Shown in pieces: positions 31,983 through 41,429 of a stretch of 42,610 nucleotides of DNA. The notes under the pieces were generated by a model, which made no database searches, was not told the origin of the DNA, and saw only the letters and a list, made by a program, of their open reading frames with translations. Every line of letters begins with the position of its first letter. Positions within the stretch are counted from its first letter, which is position 1. The DNA lies in contig NZ_CAAKNY010000082.1 in NCBI RefSeq assembly GCF_901212495.1, positions 20,632 through 63,241 on the forward strand, in the 5' to 3' direction. The position numbers and the translations under genes are program-made. Source of the stretch: Collinsella aerofaciens (GTDB lineage Bacteria; Actinomycetota; Coriobacteriia; Coriobacteriales; Coriobacteriaceae).

Positions 31983-32182
31983 GCTGCCAAAGCGCCTTGA
32001 AATATGCGTTTTGCCGACGTTCTGACCAAAACCTTGCCACGAGCTTGACGGGCTGGTCAGCTTTTGGTCAGCAATTGGTTTGACATCGAAAACCAAGATT
32101 GCGATTGCGCCGCTTTGCGTCCTGGTCGCCCAGACAATGGTGGTACGGGCATTTGCCCGGCACCGCCATGAGAGGAGCGGCC
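31983..32182 (+). promoter_or_regulatory. Upstream region of the Tad pilus operon
   Basis: 200 bp without a gene. It contains a repeated TGGTCAGC, a hairpin TTGGTTT/AAACCAA around 32075-32096, a consensus-like TTGACA at 32080-32085 without a good -10, a direct repeat GATTGCG, and a GGGC/GCCC hairpin just before the ribosome binding site AGAGGAG (32170-32176). These look like regulator or leader elements for the pilus operon. Confidence 0.45.
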
Positions 32183-32842
32183 GTGAACAAGAGCAAGCGC
32201 ATCGCTATCAGTCTGGTCGCGGGCGTGCTTGCCGCGGCGCTCTGCATGGTCTACAGCTCGTCGATCCGCTCGCAAGCCGAGCAGGCCCAGGCCGAGACGT
32301 TGGCAAAATACGGCGGCGACCGCGTTGAGGTGTGCGTCGCGGCGCGCGATATCGATGCCGGCGAGACCCTTGACGAGACGAATGTCATAACTCAGGAATG
32401 GCTGGCGAGCCTGTTGCCGCGTGATGCGGCGACCGAGCTGCGTCAGGTGCGCGGCGACGTGACGACCTCGTGCATTCCCAAAAACGCCGTGATTTGCAAC
32501 GTCTACACCAAGGCCGAGAGCCGCAAGCTCGAGGTGCCTAAAGGCAAGGTCGCCGTTTCGGTGGCGGTCGATGCCGAGCACTCGGTCGGCGGCGCCACGG
32601 GCGTGGGCAGCTATGTGGACGTGTACGTGCAAAAAGATGGCGTAACCGATCGTTTGTGCGGCGCGTACGTGATCGATACCAGCGAGGATGCCGGCACCAC
32701 GCGTGAAGGCAAGATCGAGTGGGTGACGCTGGCGGCAGATCCCGAAGATGTCAAGGAATTGCTGGGAGCCTCGGGAAAGGGAACGGTCAGCTTGACGATT
32801 CCCGCCACGGCGCGCGGCAAAAAGAGCGGAGGCGACGAGTGA
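32183..32842 (+). CDS. cpaB-like: CpaB/RcpC-like SAF-domain pilus assembly protein
   Basis: 219 aa. A membrane anchor at about residues 6-25 is followed by an SAF domain (about 43-100, with ARDIDAGETLDETNV), as in CpaB/RcpC of Tad pilus systems. It is exported and anchored. The GTG at 32183 is preferred over an ATG at 32168 because AGAGGAG lies at the right distance. First gene of the pilus operon; its stop overlaps the next start (TGATG). In diderms CpaB works with the outer-membrane secretin; here there is no secretin, so it probably acts at the cell wall. Confidence 0.8.
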   Translation: MNKSKRIAISLVAGVLAAALCMVYSSSIRSQAEQAQAETLAKYGGDRVEVCVAARDIDAGETLDETNVITQEWLASLLPRDAATELRQVRGDVTTSCIPKNAVICNVYTKAESRKLEVPKGKVAVSVAVDAEHSVGGATGVGSYVDVYVQKDGVTDRLCGAYVIDTSEDAGTTREGKIEWVTLAADPEDVKELLGASGKGTVSLTIPATARGKKSGGDE

Positions 32843-34491
32843 TGAAGGCGATCTGGCTTGCGTGCTGCGCGTGCGGCGATTACGGGCTGCTACAGCAGGA
32901 AGTCGAGGGTCGCGATGTGGGCGCGCAGGTGCTTCGCGTGGGCGACCTGGACGGGCTGGTCTCCATGGCGCGGGCGTTTCCGTCGCGCCGCGGTGCCGCC
33001 ATCATCGCGGCGTCTCTGTTCGATACCGAAGACGTGCGGAAGACCGTTGCGCGCCTGACGGCCGAGGGCCGTGTGAGTCGCGTCGTCGTGTTGATCGAGA
33101 CACTCGACCCGTCGGATATCGAAGGGCTGTTTCGCGCGGGGGCGACCGAGGTCATCGCTGCGCACAGTTTGTGCGGCAACGGGCGCGCGGGTGAGGGAGC
33201 GGTTGATTCCGATCGGCGCATGACGAATGAGCCCGATGCTTTTGTTGATAGGGAACCAGGGGCGCCTCGCGCTACAAGAGGCCCGCGTGTTGATGAATAT
33301 GGAAAAGCGGAAGCCGAGCATGGTCGGCGCCCCCGGGATCCCCTTGCATACGATGACGCTGGAGGGCCGGTACCGTATGGCGATGACGTTCTGGCTGAAG
33401 AAATGGGATACGTGCACGGCGTAAATCTGGCTGATGAGCTCGACGAGGTCGAGGGTTTTGCCGGGGCTGACGAGCCGTGTGCCGTTGCGTCTTTGGCTTC
33501 GGAACCGCAGCCCGGGCAGCCTGCCATGCCGGCTTGGGCTCGGCGCGTGACCGCGGCGGGGGAGACGGGGATGTTGTCGCCCGCGTCCGTGTCGCCGGTT
33601 CCTGCACCGTCAGCTCCCGCGCCGTCGGCGGGCGCTTCGATTCCGTCGCGTCGGGCACCGGTTGTCTGCGCCGTTTCGGGTTCGGGCGGTTGCGGCAAGT
33701 CGACGATCGTTGCCACCATGGCGCATGCGGCGTCGCTGTTGGGTTTGCGTGCCGCTGTGCTCGACTTGGACCTCATGTTTGGAAACCTATACGATCTGCT
33801 GGGTGTCGATGCCCCGCACGATATGGCGATGCTTATCGAGCCGTCGGCGGCGGGCGCACTTGCCGAGCCGGATATCGTGGCCGCATCGATGCGCGTCGCC
33901 CCGGGCCTCACGCTCTGGGGACCTGTCGCGGCCCCCGAGAAGGCCGAGCTCATGGCACGTCCGGTGGAGTTATTGCTCGATGTTTTGTGTCGCGAATCCG
34001 ACGTGGTCTTTGTCGACACCTCGGTCTTTTGGGGTGATGCCGTGGCCGCCGCGGTGGCGGCGAGCGACCGTTGCCTGGTCGTAGGCGATGCAGCGGTATC
34101 GTCCGCGACATCCGCTTCGCGCGTCATTGAGCTGGCGAGCCGTGTGGGCGTGCCACGCACGCGCATGAGCGCCGTGTTCAACCGGTTTGGTGCGCGCGGT
34201 GCCGACGAGGACGTCGCCATGCGCTTCGAGATCGCCTGCGCACTGAGCTCCAAGATCCGCATTGCCGATGGCGGTCAGGACTTGGCCGCGCTCATGGCAT
34301 TCGGTCGCGCCGACGAGGCGGTGGGTCAGACGAGCGCTTTTGCGACCAGCGTGCGCGAGGCCACGCGCGAGATGCTCGTGGAGCTGGGCTGCGCCGTCGG
34401 TCCCTGGAGCGATATGGTCGCCGACCGCGCGACCCGCACCGAGCGCCCGCGCATTCGTCTTCCCTGGTCGCGTGAGGGTGATTCGCGATGA
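32842..34491 (+). CDS. tadZ: TadZ/CpaE-like ATPase
   Basis: 549 aa. Residues 1-110 resemble an atypical receiver domain, followed by a long Pro/Ala/Asp-rich linker (about 115-270). The C-terminal half is a ParA/MinD-type ATPase: Walker A SGSGGCGKST (279-288, Lys286) and VLDLDLMFGN. The signature lysine of deviant Walker A motifs is Ser281 here. TadZ/CpaE proteins place the pilus machine at the pole. Coupled to both neighbours by overlapping stop and start codons. Confidence 0.85.
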   Translation: MKAIWLACCACGDYGLLQQEVEGRDVGAQVLRVGDLDGLVSMARAFPSRRGAAIIAASLFDTEDVRKTVARLTAEGRVSRVVVLIETLDPSDIEGLFRAGATEVIAAHSLCGNGRAGEGAVDSDRRMTNEPDAFVDREPGAPRATRGPRVDEYGKAEAEHGRRPRDPLAYDDAGGPVPYGDDVLAEEMGYVHGVNLADELDEVEGFAGADEPCAVASLASEPQPGQPAMPAWARRVTAAGETGMLSPASVSPVPAPSAPAPSAGASIPSRRAPVVCAVSGSGGCGKSTIVATMAHAASLLGLRAAVLDLDLMFGNLYDLLGVDAPHDMAMLIEPSAAGALAEPDIVAASMRVAPGLTLWGPVAAPEKAELMARPVELLLDVLCRESDVVFVDTSVFWGDAVAAAVAASDRCLVVGDAAVSSATSASRVIELASRVGVPRTRMSAVFNRFGARGADEDVAMRFEIACALSSKIRIADGGQDLAALMAFGRADEAVGQTSAFATSVREATREMLVELGCAVGPWSDMVADRATRTERPRIRLPWSREGDSR

Positions 34492-35816
34492 GTCTGCAGA
34501 CGAGGATTAAAGCCGCTGGCGCGGTCGCCGCGGCTGCCCCCGTTGATGCGGGACGCCACCGTGCCGTTAAACGCCGCACCAAGCGTGCGGTGATGGACCG
34601 CATGGGCTACGACGAGGTGGCGCGCATCAGTGCCTACGTCGATCCGGCCCTTGCCCGCTCTGAGCTACGTCCGGCGGTGGAAGCGGCGCTCAACGTGGAA
34701 GAGCCGACCGACTTGGCGACGCCTGAGCGTGAGACCATCATCGACGAGATCCTAGATGACGTGGTGGGCCTGGGACCGCTGCAGCCGCTCATCGAGGACG
34801 ACACCGTTACCGAAATCATGATCAACGGCTGTCGCTCTGCCTTTTTTGAGCGCAGCGGCGTTTTGTATCCCATCGAGCATGCGTTTGAGGACGACGAGCA
34901 GATCCGTGTGCTCATCGACCGCATCATCTCGCCGCTCGGCCGTCGTATCGACGAGCGTAGCCCCATCGTCAACGCCCGCCTCAAGACGGGTTATCGCGTC
35001 AACGCGGTGATTCCACCCGTGGCGATCGACGGGCCAATCCTCACCATCCGTAAGTTCTCGGACCGTATCTGTTCGTTGGACGAGCTTGTGGGGTTGGGGT
35101 CACTGCCGCTTTGGTATGCGCAGCTGCTGTCGTGCGCGGTGTCGTTGCGGCAGGACTTGGCGGTTGCGGGAGGCACGGGGTCGGGCAAGACCACGCTGCT
35201 CAACGCGCTGTCGTGCGAGATTTCCACCGGCGAGCGCATCGTGACGATCGAGGATTCCGCCGAGCTCAAGTTTGCACATCACCCACACGTTGTTCGTCTG
35301 GAGGCGCGTGAGGCGTCAATCGAGGGCGAGGGTGCGGTGACGATTCGCGACCTGGTGACCAATGCTCTGCGCATGCGCCCCGACCGCATCGTCGTGGGCG
35401 AGGTGCGCGGTGCCGAGTGCTGCGACATGCTGCAAGCCATGAACACGGGCCACGACGGCTCGCTCACCACGCTCCATGCGGGTACCGAGCAGGAGACCGT
35501 GGTTCGCCTGACGCTGCTTGCGCGCTACGGCATCGATTTGCCGAGTGAGCTTATCGAAGAGCAGATCGCCATGGCGCTCGACGGCATCGTGATGTCCGCG
35601 CGTCATGCAGATGGCAGGCGCTTTGTGGCTTCATATTCGGGGGTTCGCCGCGGCGTGTCGGGCGGTGTTGAGCTCGAACGCTATGTGACGTTCGATGCCG
35701 CCGAACGCACCTGGACGCTCGACCGCGAGCCGCCGTTTATTGCGGAGGGCTTGCGGTCGGGAACGCTCACACAAGAGGAGGTGGACGAATGGAGATCGCT
35801 ATGTCCCTCGTCGTAG
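34488..35816 (+). CDS. tadA: Tad pilus assembly ATPase TadA/CpaF
   Basis: 442 aa hexameric secretion ATPase that drives pilus assembly and possibly retraction. N-terminal domain at about 1-190; Walker A GGTGSGKT (228-235, Lys234); then the His/Asp boxes [16 protein letters not shown] and [15 protein letters not shown], diagnostic of the CpaF branch of type II/IV secretion ATPases. ATG 34488 overlaps the tadZ stop. Confidence 0.96.
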   Translation: MSLQTRIKAAGAVAAAAPVDAGRHRAVKRRTKRAVMDRMGYDEVARISAYVDPALARSELRPAVEAALNVEEPTDLATPERETIIDEILDDVVGLGPLQPLIEDDTVTEIMINGCRSAFFERSGVLYPIEHAFEDDEQIRVLIDRIISPLGRRIDERSPIVNARLKTGYRVNAVIPPVAIDGPILTIRKFSDRICSLDELVGLGSLPLWYAQLLSCAVSLRQDLAVAGGTGSGKTTLLNALSCEISTGERIVTIEDSAELKFAHHPHVVRLEAREASIEGEGAVTIRDLVTNALRMRPDRIVVGEVRGAECCDMLQAMNTGHDGSLTTLHAGTEQETVVRLTLLARYGIDLPSELIEEQIAMALDGIVMSARHADGRRFVASYSGVRRGVSGGVELERYVTFDAAERTWTLDREPPFIAEGLRSGTLTQEEVDEWRSLCPSS

Positions 35817-36715
35817 GGGGTTTGGCGGGGCTTTCTGTCGCGACGGCGTGTGGGGTAGAACCTCGTGTGCCGCGGATGCCGCCGGCGGAGCTGGCGCGCC
35901 AGACGCTCGAATCGATGGCGGAGAAGCTGCCGCGTGAGGTGGCGGAAAACGACCTGCTGACAAAGATTGCCCGCTCGTGGGTGTCGCTGATCCCCACAGA
36001 TCGCCTTGGGCTTGCTATTGAGGATAACGCGTCTCGTCTGTCATTTCTGCTGCTGTCGAGCGGTATCTGCAGCGTTTTGCTGGCCGTTGCGTCGTTGTCG
36101 CTCATCGGCTTTGTCTTGGGGCTGGCGACGCCGTTTGGCGTGGGCGCCGCGCGTGACACCTTCGATCGCCGACGCGAACAGCATGATGTAGAAGAGGCCA
36201 TGCCCGAGGCATTCACAGCGTTGTCCATGTCGCTTGCCTCGGGGCATTCGCTGGCACAGGGCATGCGCTTTGTGGGCGCCCATGCGCAAGAGCCGGTGCA
36301 TACCGAGTTTTTGCGGGTGGCGGCGGCAATCGATTGCGGTATCTCGGCGACCGACGCACTCGATGACCTACTCGTTCGCATCGATGCCCCCGGCCTCTCG
36401 CTTGTCACCTTGGCACTCAAAGTATCGCAGCGTACCGGGGCTCCGCTTGCCGGCTTGCTGTCCGAGGCGTCGAGCATGGTGGGTGAGCGCATTGAGCTCA
36501 AACGCCGTCTGGACGTTAAGACGTCACAGGCGCGTATGTCGGCACACATGGTCGCGGCGATGCCGGCAGGCATGTGTGCGGTACTGGCCTTGCTTTCGGC
36601 AGACTTTCGTCGCGGTCTTGCGACGCCGGCTGGTGCGGGCGCCGTGGTGCTGGGACTTGCCCTCAACGTCGTTGCCCTGGTAGTTATCCGGCGCATTATG
36701 CGGGTGGAGTTATGA
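35789..36715 (+). CDS. tadB: Tad pilus inner-membrane platform protein TadB
   Basis: 308 aa with a membrane helix near the N-terminus, a pair of helices near residues 83-120, and a GspF-type (T2SSF) cytoplasmic domain containing EEAMPEAFTALSMSLASGHS at about 133-152; two further helices close the protein. It forms the platform with TadC and binds TadA. GAGGAGGTGG precedes ATG 35789; the gene overlaps tadA by 28 nt. Confidence 0.88.
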   Translation: MEIAMSLVVGGLAGLSVATACGVEPRVPRMPPAELARQTLESMAEKLPREVAENDLLTKIARSWVSLIPTDRLGLAIEDNASRLSFLLLSSGICSVLLAVASLSLIGFVLGLATPFGVGAARDTFDRRREQHDVEEAMPEAFTALSMSLASGHSLAQGMRFVGAHAQEPVHTEFLRVAAAIDCGISATDALDDLLVRIDAPGLSLVTLALKVSQRTGAPLAGLLSEASSMVGERIELKRRLDVKTSQARMSAHMVAAMPAGMCAVLALLSADFRRGLATPAGAGAVVLGLALNVVALVVIRRIMRVEL

Positions 36716-37353
36716 GCGCCCTGGTCGGGGTCGCGGCTTGTCTGTGTGCCCTGAGCGTATTTGCCGCGACAGGTTTGGAGCGAGCGGATGCTCGCAAGAT
36801 TGTAGAGACGTGCAAGCGTGAGGCGGTACTGGTCATTGCTGTGGGCTGCTCGGTGATTGATGCCCTGACCGCGCGAATGAAGAGCGTGATTGGGGCGGGC
36901 GGCCCGGCGCGGGTGTCGCTCGGTGAGGTGTCCGAGATGATCGACGTGGTGCGCCTGGGGCTTTCTGCCGGCCTTTCGTTTGACGCGGCGCTCGAGATTT
37001 TCTGTGCCAATCGTCGGTCGGCGCTGGCCGTCCGTCTTGAGCGAGCCTGCATGGCGTGGCAGGTGGGCGTGGGGACGCGCGAGGCCGAGCTGTTGGCTGC
37101 CGCGCGTGATTTGGACGTGAGGGCGCTCGAGACCTTTGCCATCACGGTGGGGCAGGCGCTTGCCCTAGGCGCTCCGCTGGCCGAGACGCTGGCTGCTCAA
37201 AGTCGCGAGATCCGTGCGGCCCATCGCGCCGCAGTCGAGCGCGAGATCGAGCGTGCGCCGGTCAAGTTGCTGATTCCCACCGGCACGCTCATTTTACCGG
37301 CGTTGCTTCTGTCCATATTGGGCCCGCTGCTGGGAGCAGGCGGGATGATGTAG
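36712..37353 (+). CDS. tadC: Tad pilus inner-membrane platform protein TadC
   Basis: 213 aa, shorter than TadB but with the same GspF-type domain: EMIDVVRLGLSAGLSFDAALEIF at about 77-99 and a later LALGAPLAETLA. Hydrophobic helices lie at both ends. ATGA overlap with tadB. A longer frame from 36574 is rejected because it would run inside tadB. Confidence 0.86.
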   Translation: MSALVGVAACLCALSVFAATGLERADARKIVETCKREAVLVIAVGCSVIDALTARMKSVIGAGGPARVSLGEVSEMIDVVRLGLSAGLSFDAALEIFCANRRSALAVRLERACMAWQVGVGTREAELLAAARDLDVRALETFAITVGQALALGAPLAETLAAQSREIRAAHRAAVEREIERAPVKLLIPTGTLILPALLLSILGPLLGAGGMM

Positions 37354-37363
37354 GGAGGAATAC

Positions 37364-37597
37364 ATGAATACGATGACCGACATGGCGGGCAAGGCTTGGA
37401 GCTGGGCTTTTTGCCGGGCAATCCGCGCTCGCCAGCGTGCCAAGGCGCTGTTGCGGGAGGAGAGCGCGCAGGGCACGACCGAATACGCCATCTTGGTCGG
37501 CGTGCTCGTAGTGATCGCGATTATCGCCATCGTCGCGTTTAAGAGCAAAGTCGAAGAACTATGGAACGCGATCAAAGACGGCATCAACAGCCTGTAG
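37364..37597 (+). CDS. flp: Flp-type major pilin
   Basis: 77 aa prepilin. A basic leader of 35 residues ends in EESAQGTTEYAILVG, followed by one hydrophobic helix (about 40-60) and a short hydrophilic tail. Glu and Tyr at the expected spacing mark a class III/Flp-type prepilin cut, probably between Ala and Gln. It is the likely main subunit of the pilus. The prepilin peptidase that would cut it is not in this window. GGGAGGAAT precedes the ATG. Confidence 0.9.
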   Translation: MNTMTDMAGKAWSWAFCRAIRARQRAKALLREESAQGTTEYAILVGVLVVIAIIAIVAFKSKVEELWNAIKDGINSL

Positions 37598-38121
37598 GAG
37601 GCAGGCGGCCTGTTGGTTCGCCGCTGGTGCTCGTCTGTTTGCTCGTGGCGATAGCGGTGACGCTTTGGGGGCTGGGTGTTGCGCGGCAGCAGCGTCCAGG
37701 TGCTCCTGCCGATTTGGGATCGGGCTCGGCAGCGGTGTCACAAGCGGAAGACGCGGGAGATATGGGCGGTCAGAATGCCGCCGTCACGGCTCGGACCTTT
37801 TTGCAGACACTCGACGAGCGGGCGGCCAGCGCGGAGTCGTCTGCAGACAACACGATCGCGGTTCGACTCGCATGGTCCGAGGACCGGCCGATGACCGAGG
37901 CGGCGGCAGACCTGTTGCGCGCCTACCGCGAGGTGCCCACGGCCCAGCTCGCCCTGAGCGGCTATCTCGATATTAAAGGCAACGTATGGGGCGCCATCGT
38001 GCGCGATGGGCGGGGCTGGGTCGATATGGTGACGGTTGCTGCGGATGCCGGCGATGCCTCGTGCCGCCTGCGTGCCGTGCGTCTGGTTCCGCAAGCAACG
38101 GAGTCAAAGGAGGGGTCGTGA
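37561..38121 (+). CDS. Single-pass membrane protein of the Tad locus
   Basis: 186 aa of unknown family. A basic start, one membrane helix at about residues 20-42 and an Ala/Gln-rich extracellular part. It overlaps the pilin gene by 37 nt. ATG 37561 is the only good in-frame start but has a weak ribosome binding site; translation may be coupled to flp. Position suggests a minor assembly factor. Confidence 0.6.
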   Translation: MERDQRRHQQPVGGRRPVGSPLVLVCLLVAIAVTLWGLGVARQQRPGAPADLGSGSAAVSQAEDAGDMGGQNAAVTARTFLQTLDERAASAESSADNTIAVRLAWSEDRPMTEAAADLLRAYREVPTAQLALSGYLDIKGNVWGAIVRDGRGWVDMVTVAADAGDASCRLRAVRLVPQATESKEGS

Positions 38122-38122
38122 A

Positions 38123-38341
38123 ATGCCTAATGTCCTGCGTGAGGAATCTGCTCAGTCGACCGTCGAATACGCCATCGTCACCGTGGCGTTGTTATCGATT
38201 GTGTTGGCGATTGCGGGGCTTTGGCGCGCTGGCGCCGATGGGCGCTTGGCGGCACTGGTCGAGCGGGCAGCGTCTCATGGCGTCGCCCCATCGTCGGTTA
38301 TCGATGCCGCGACGGGTGCCAAGGACATCGCTCTGTATTGA
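38123..38341 (+). CDS. Small Flp-like pseudopilin
   Basis: 72 aa. MPNVLREESAQSTVEYAIVT carries the same Ala-Gln-Ser-Thr-Val-Glu-Tyr motif as the main pilin, followed by a hydrophobic helix (about 17-37) and a short tail. A second pilin or minor tip pilin. AAAGGAGGGG lies upstream. Confidence 0.82.
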   Translation: MPNVLREESAQSTVEYAIVTVALLSIVLAIAGLWRAGADGRLAALVERAASHGVAPSSVIDAATGAKDIALY

Positions 38342-38816
38342 TATCGCGTGCGAGGATCGGGCGCAGTCTACGGTCGAGGCCGCCTTTTTGCTGCCGATGT
38401 TTTTGACGCTTATCTTGCTCGCGTTGCAGCCGGTGTGCCTGCTCTATACGCGCGCGGTCATGGAGTCTGCCGCCGCCGAGACCGCGCGGCTTATGACCAC
38501 GACGACGGTGGAGGACGACGATGGCCTTAAGGAGTTCACTCGCCGCAGACTTGCCGCGGTGCCCAACGTCTCGATTTTTCATGCCGGCGGGCCGCTGTCG
38601 TGGGATATCGAGTTGGGGCGGGCCGGTACCGGTGGCGTTTCGTCCGTGTCTGTTGCCGGCGAGGTTAAGCCGCTGCCCGTGATCGGTGCATTTGTGCAGG
38701 CCATGGGCAGTGCGGGTGAGGGCGGCTATGTCGAGCTCAAGGTTGACGTCTCGTATCGATCGCGTCCCGAATGGCTGGAGGGAGATTATGATTCATGGAT
38801 TGCTGCGTGGGATTAG
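38304..38816 (+). CDS. tadE-like: TadE-like pseudopilin
   Basis: 170 aa. After a short leader comes CEDRAQSTVEAAFLLPMF and a hydrophobic helix (about residues 24-45), then TRAVMESAAAETARLM, typical of TadE-like minor pilins; the remainder is a beta-rich extracellular domain. Start uncertain: ATG 38304 or GTG 38316, neither with a clear ribosome binding site; it overlaps the preceding gene. Confidence 0.75.
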   Translation: MPRRVPRTSLCIDIACEDRAQSTVEAAFLLPMFLTLILLALQPVCLLYTRAVMESAAAETARLMTTTTVEDDDGLKEFTRRRLAAVPNVSIFHAGGPLSWDIELGRAGTGGVSSVSVAGEVKPLPVIGAFVQAMGSAGEGGYVELKVDVSYRSRPEWLEGDYDSWIAAWD

Positions 38817-40953
38817 GCGCTGCCTGCTGCGGGTGACGCAAGGGTTTGCGGCCCGCCGTCGACCAGGCACTCGCCGCAAGCGGGGCGGCTTTATGGGCCG
38901 TGCCGGTATCGACTTGTTTATCGAAGACGGTGCCTATACCACGCTCTCCTCTGCGGTCGTCATTCTGGTGGTGCTTACGCTGCTGTTTTCGTCGACCGCG
39001 GCGATATGGAGCATGTCGCGCGCTGGAGACACCCAGGTGGCGGCCGATAGCGGTGCACTGGCGGGCGCCAACGTGGTGTCGTCCTATCACACAGCCGCCA
39101 CGGTGGTGGATGCGAGCATTTTGAGTTTGGGCCTGGCGGGGTTTGCCACGATCGGCACCGGCTTGGTTGCCATTCTCATTCCGGGCGCCGAGGTTGTCGG
39201 CAGCGATATCATCGATACGGGAACCCAGATCATTAAAATGCGTAACAAGTTTGCCAAAAGCGCGGCAAAGGGCCTGCAAAAGATCGAGACTGCCTTGCCG
39301 TACCTGGTTGCCGCGCGCGCCATGCAGGCAGTGTCGGCGCAGGATACCGATGGCGTGACCTATACCGGTACGGCGCTTGCCGTGCCCAGAACATCCGAGT
39401 CGGATTTTGTTGCGCTCGAAGGATCCGAAATCTCGACTGATGCCATTAAAGATGCGTCGGAAGATCTGGAGCGCGCGGCCGAGGAGCTACAAAAAGCATC
39501 GGAGGAGACGGCAAAGGCTAAAGAGCGCGCCTGGCTAGCGGATTGCGGTGGATCGGATAAAGGTTCGGTCGGCAGCTGTTCGTGTATGTGGGAGCGCGCA
39601 AAAAGTCTAACGGATCTCTCCGGTGTTCAAAATCCGCATTATTCATCGAGCGTTACATGGGAGCCTCAAGTTGCCCTTGATCGCGCGAAGGACTACTACC
39701 ATTGGCGTCTGACAAATGAGAAGCCCCAAGGCCCGAGTGTCGAGATGAAGGCGGAGTCTGCGGCGCGTAAGGCGTTTTATACCTATGCGAGCGCGGAGGT
39801 CGATCGGGCATTTATAACCGAGAACGGAGACAGGGTCTCCTCCTATATTCCGTTGCTGCCGCGCAACTCTGATGAGGTTCGGGCGACGGAACTCTATACC
39901 GATGCGGTGTGGCCGACTAGCGTGAACGATGGCAAAACGTACCTGCATTACGGAACAAGTTGCCCTAACTATAAGAAAGGAACGCCGAGCGGATTTGCTT
40001 CGGTTGCCGATTACGATGGACAGGACAAATGCAGCAAATGCCATTTTGGCGTTTCGTCGCTTGGTGCTGTTGCGGCGCCTTCAACCTCTATCGAAAACGG
40101 CTTCGAGTATCACTTTGACAAGTTTAAAGACGCCCTGGAGGACTATGTCGACTGTCGTAACAAGGAGCTCGAACTCGAGCGCCAGACCGAGGATGAAGCC
40201 GACCGTGCGGGCAATGCGTTCGATACCGCCATCAAAGAACTTTCCGGTGAGCGCCCGCGCATCGCCCCGCCCGGCCGCAACGGCGTGGTCGCCTTTGCGG
40301 TCTCGGGCGCCATCTCCAGTCCCGACGAGCTCAACTCTTCGTTTAACACGGCAGTTGAGCTTGGCGATCGTGGTGCAATTTCTGCTGCAGTGCTCGCGCC
40401 CGATGATGCGACGGCACAAAATAACGTTCTCTCGCGGTTTTTCTCGACGCTGGAGGAGCGTTCGGGCGGCGTTGCCGGCGTGCTCGACGGCGTTATGGAT
40501 GTTTGGGGCCGCCTGCTCGTGGGGTACGGAGACATCCAGGGTGCGGCCGACGAGCTTATGGGAGAGCTGATCGGTGGCTTGGGAGGGGGTAGCGGCGCGT
40601 TGGGCTCCATCGCGTCCTGGCTCGGTGATACCGTCTCGTCCTCCGTGGCGGCGCTGGGACTCGAACCGTGCGATTTGCGTCTGCGAAAACCGGTGCTGAC
40701 CGATACCGCCAATGTCATCAAAAGTCCGGGATCCGATATCGCAGGCATCTCCAAAACTCAAGATACCCTGCGAAAAATCCCCTTGGGCGTGACTGACCCC
40801 AAGGCACTTTGCGAGGCCTTGGAATATCACGTCGAGCGCACCATCAGCGGCGCGGTGTTCACACTTGCGGAGATCCCGCTGCCCGGCGGCGGCTCCATCC
40901 CACTCACGGTCGATGTTGCCACGCTGGTGGGAGCTTTTGGCGGTGGGTCGTAA
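38788..40953 (+). CDS. tadG-like: TadG-like surface protein
   Basis: 721 aa. A basic N-terminus, one membrane helix at about residues 55-75 and the segment DTQVAADSGALAGANVV (about 81-97), typical of TadG/TadE-like proteins with an Asp-Ala-Ala-rich start. A large extracellular part follows: an Ala/Glu helical stretch (about 210-250), a middle region (about 252-430) with six cysteines (253, 264, 266, 392, 415, 418), and a C-terminal helical part. The middle has lower GC and rarer codons than its neighbours, hinting at variation or import. Strong GGAGGGAG precedes ATG 38788. Confidence 0.78.
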   Translation: MIHGLLRGIRRCLLRVTQGFAARRRPGTRRKRGGFMGRAGIDLFIEDGAYTTLSSAVVILVVLTLLFSSTAAIWSMSRAGDTQVAADSGALAGANVVSSYHTAATVVDASILSLGLAGFATIGTGLVAILIPGAEVVGSDIIDTGTQIIKMRNKFAKSAAKGLQKIETALPYLVAARAMQAVSAQDTDGVTYTGTALAVPRTSESDFVALEGSEISTDAIKDASEDLERAAEELQKASEETAKAKERAWLADCGGSDKGSVGSCSCMWERAKSLTDLSGVQNPHYSSSVTWEPQVALDRAKDYYHWRLTNEKPQGPSVEMKAESAARKAFYTYASAEVDRAFITENGDRVSSYIPLLPRNSDEVRATELYTDAVWPTSVNDGKTYLHYGTSCPNYKKGTPSGFASVADYDGQDKCSKCHFGVSSLGAVAAPSTSIENGFEYHFDKFKDALEDYVDCRNKELELERQTEDEADRAGNAFDTAIKELSGERPRIAPPGRNGVVAFAVSGAISSPDELNSSFNTAVELGDRGAISAAVLAPDDATAQNNVLSRFFSTLEERSGGVAGVLDGVMDVWGRLLVGYGDIQGAADELMGELIGGLGGGSGALGSIASWLGDTVSSSVAALGLEPCDLRLRKPVLTDTANVIKSPGSDIAGISKTQDTLRKIPLGVTDPKALCEALEYHVERTISGAVFTLAEIPLPGGGSIPLTVDVATLVGAFGGGS

Positions 40954-41429
40954 TGGGCATTCGCACGGGCTTGCGCGAGGAGCGTGCCCAGGCGACGGTC
41001 GAGATGGCCGTGGTCACGCCTGTCCTGCTCGTGCTGGCTCTCATCGCGTACAACGTCATGATCTTTGCCGGCGCGGTCGCGCGCTTCGACCGCGTGGTGC
41101 CCGACATCGTGCTGGCGCACGCTGTGGCGCCGGGCGGGGAGGGTGACGAGAGCTCCATTGACGCTTCCGCGACCGTTCAAGTTCAGATTCAGGATGCCAT
41201 GGAGGGATATGACCTACAGGTCGAGGTCTCGAGCGAGCAAGGCACGACGTCATCGGATGGTGGTCTGCTCTCTCTTTCTGGCACGTTTAGGACCTATACC
41301 TGCACCATGCACTACGAGCCGTGGCCGAGTTCGCTGAGCATCGCCGGCGTTTCTCTGGGGGCGCCGGCCGTGCTCACGCATGAACGCGCGGTGATGGTCG
41401 ATCCATGGCGTCCGGGGGTGGTCATGTGA
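40953..41429 (+). CDS. tadE-like: TadE-like pseudopilin
   Basis: 158 aa. REERAQATVEMAVVTPVLLVLALIAYN style N-terminus (described in parts: Ala-Gln-Ala-Thr-Val-Glu at residues 12-17, then a helix at 18-38) and a beta-rich outer domain. TAATG junction with the TadG-like gene. The last pilin-like gene of the operon. Confidence 0.78.
   Translation: MGIRTGLREERAQATVEMAVVTPVLLVLALIAYNVMIFAGAVARFDRVVPDIVLAHAVAPGGEGDESSIDASATVQVQIQDAMEGYDLQVEVSSEQGTTSSDGGLLSLSGTFRTYTCTMHYEPWPSSLSIAGVSLGAPAVLTHERAVMVDPWRPGVVM

Noticed and set aside
31983..32182. Cyclic-di-GMP riboswitch before the Tad operon
   Set aside because: The region has hairpins but I could not match the conserved GEMM core.
40030..40044. c-type cytochrome heme site (CXXCH) in the TadG-like protein
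   Set aside because: Single motif in a large pilus-locus protein with no cytochrome fold or maturation genes; metal or disulfide use is more likely.
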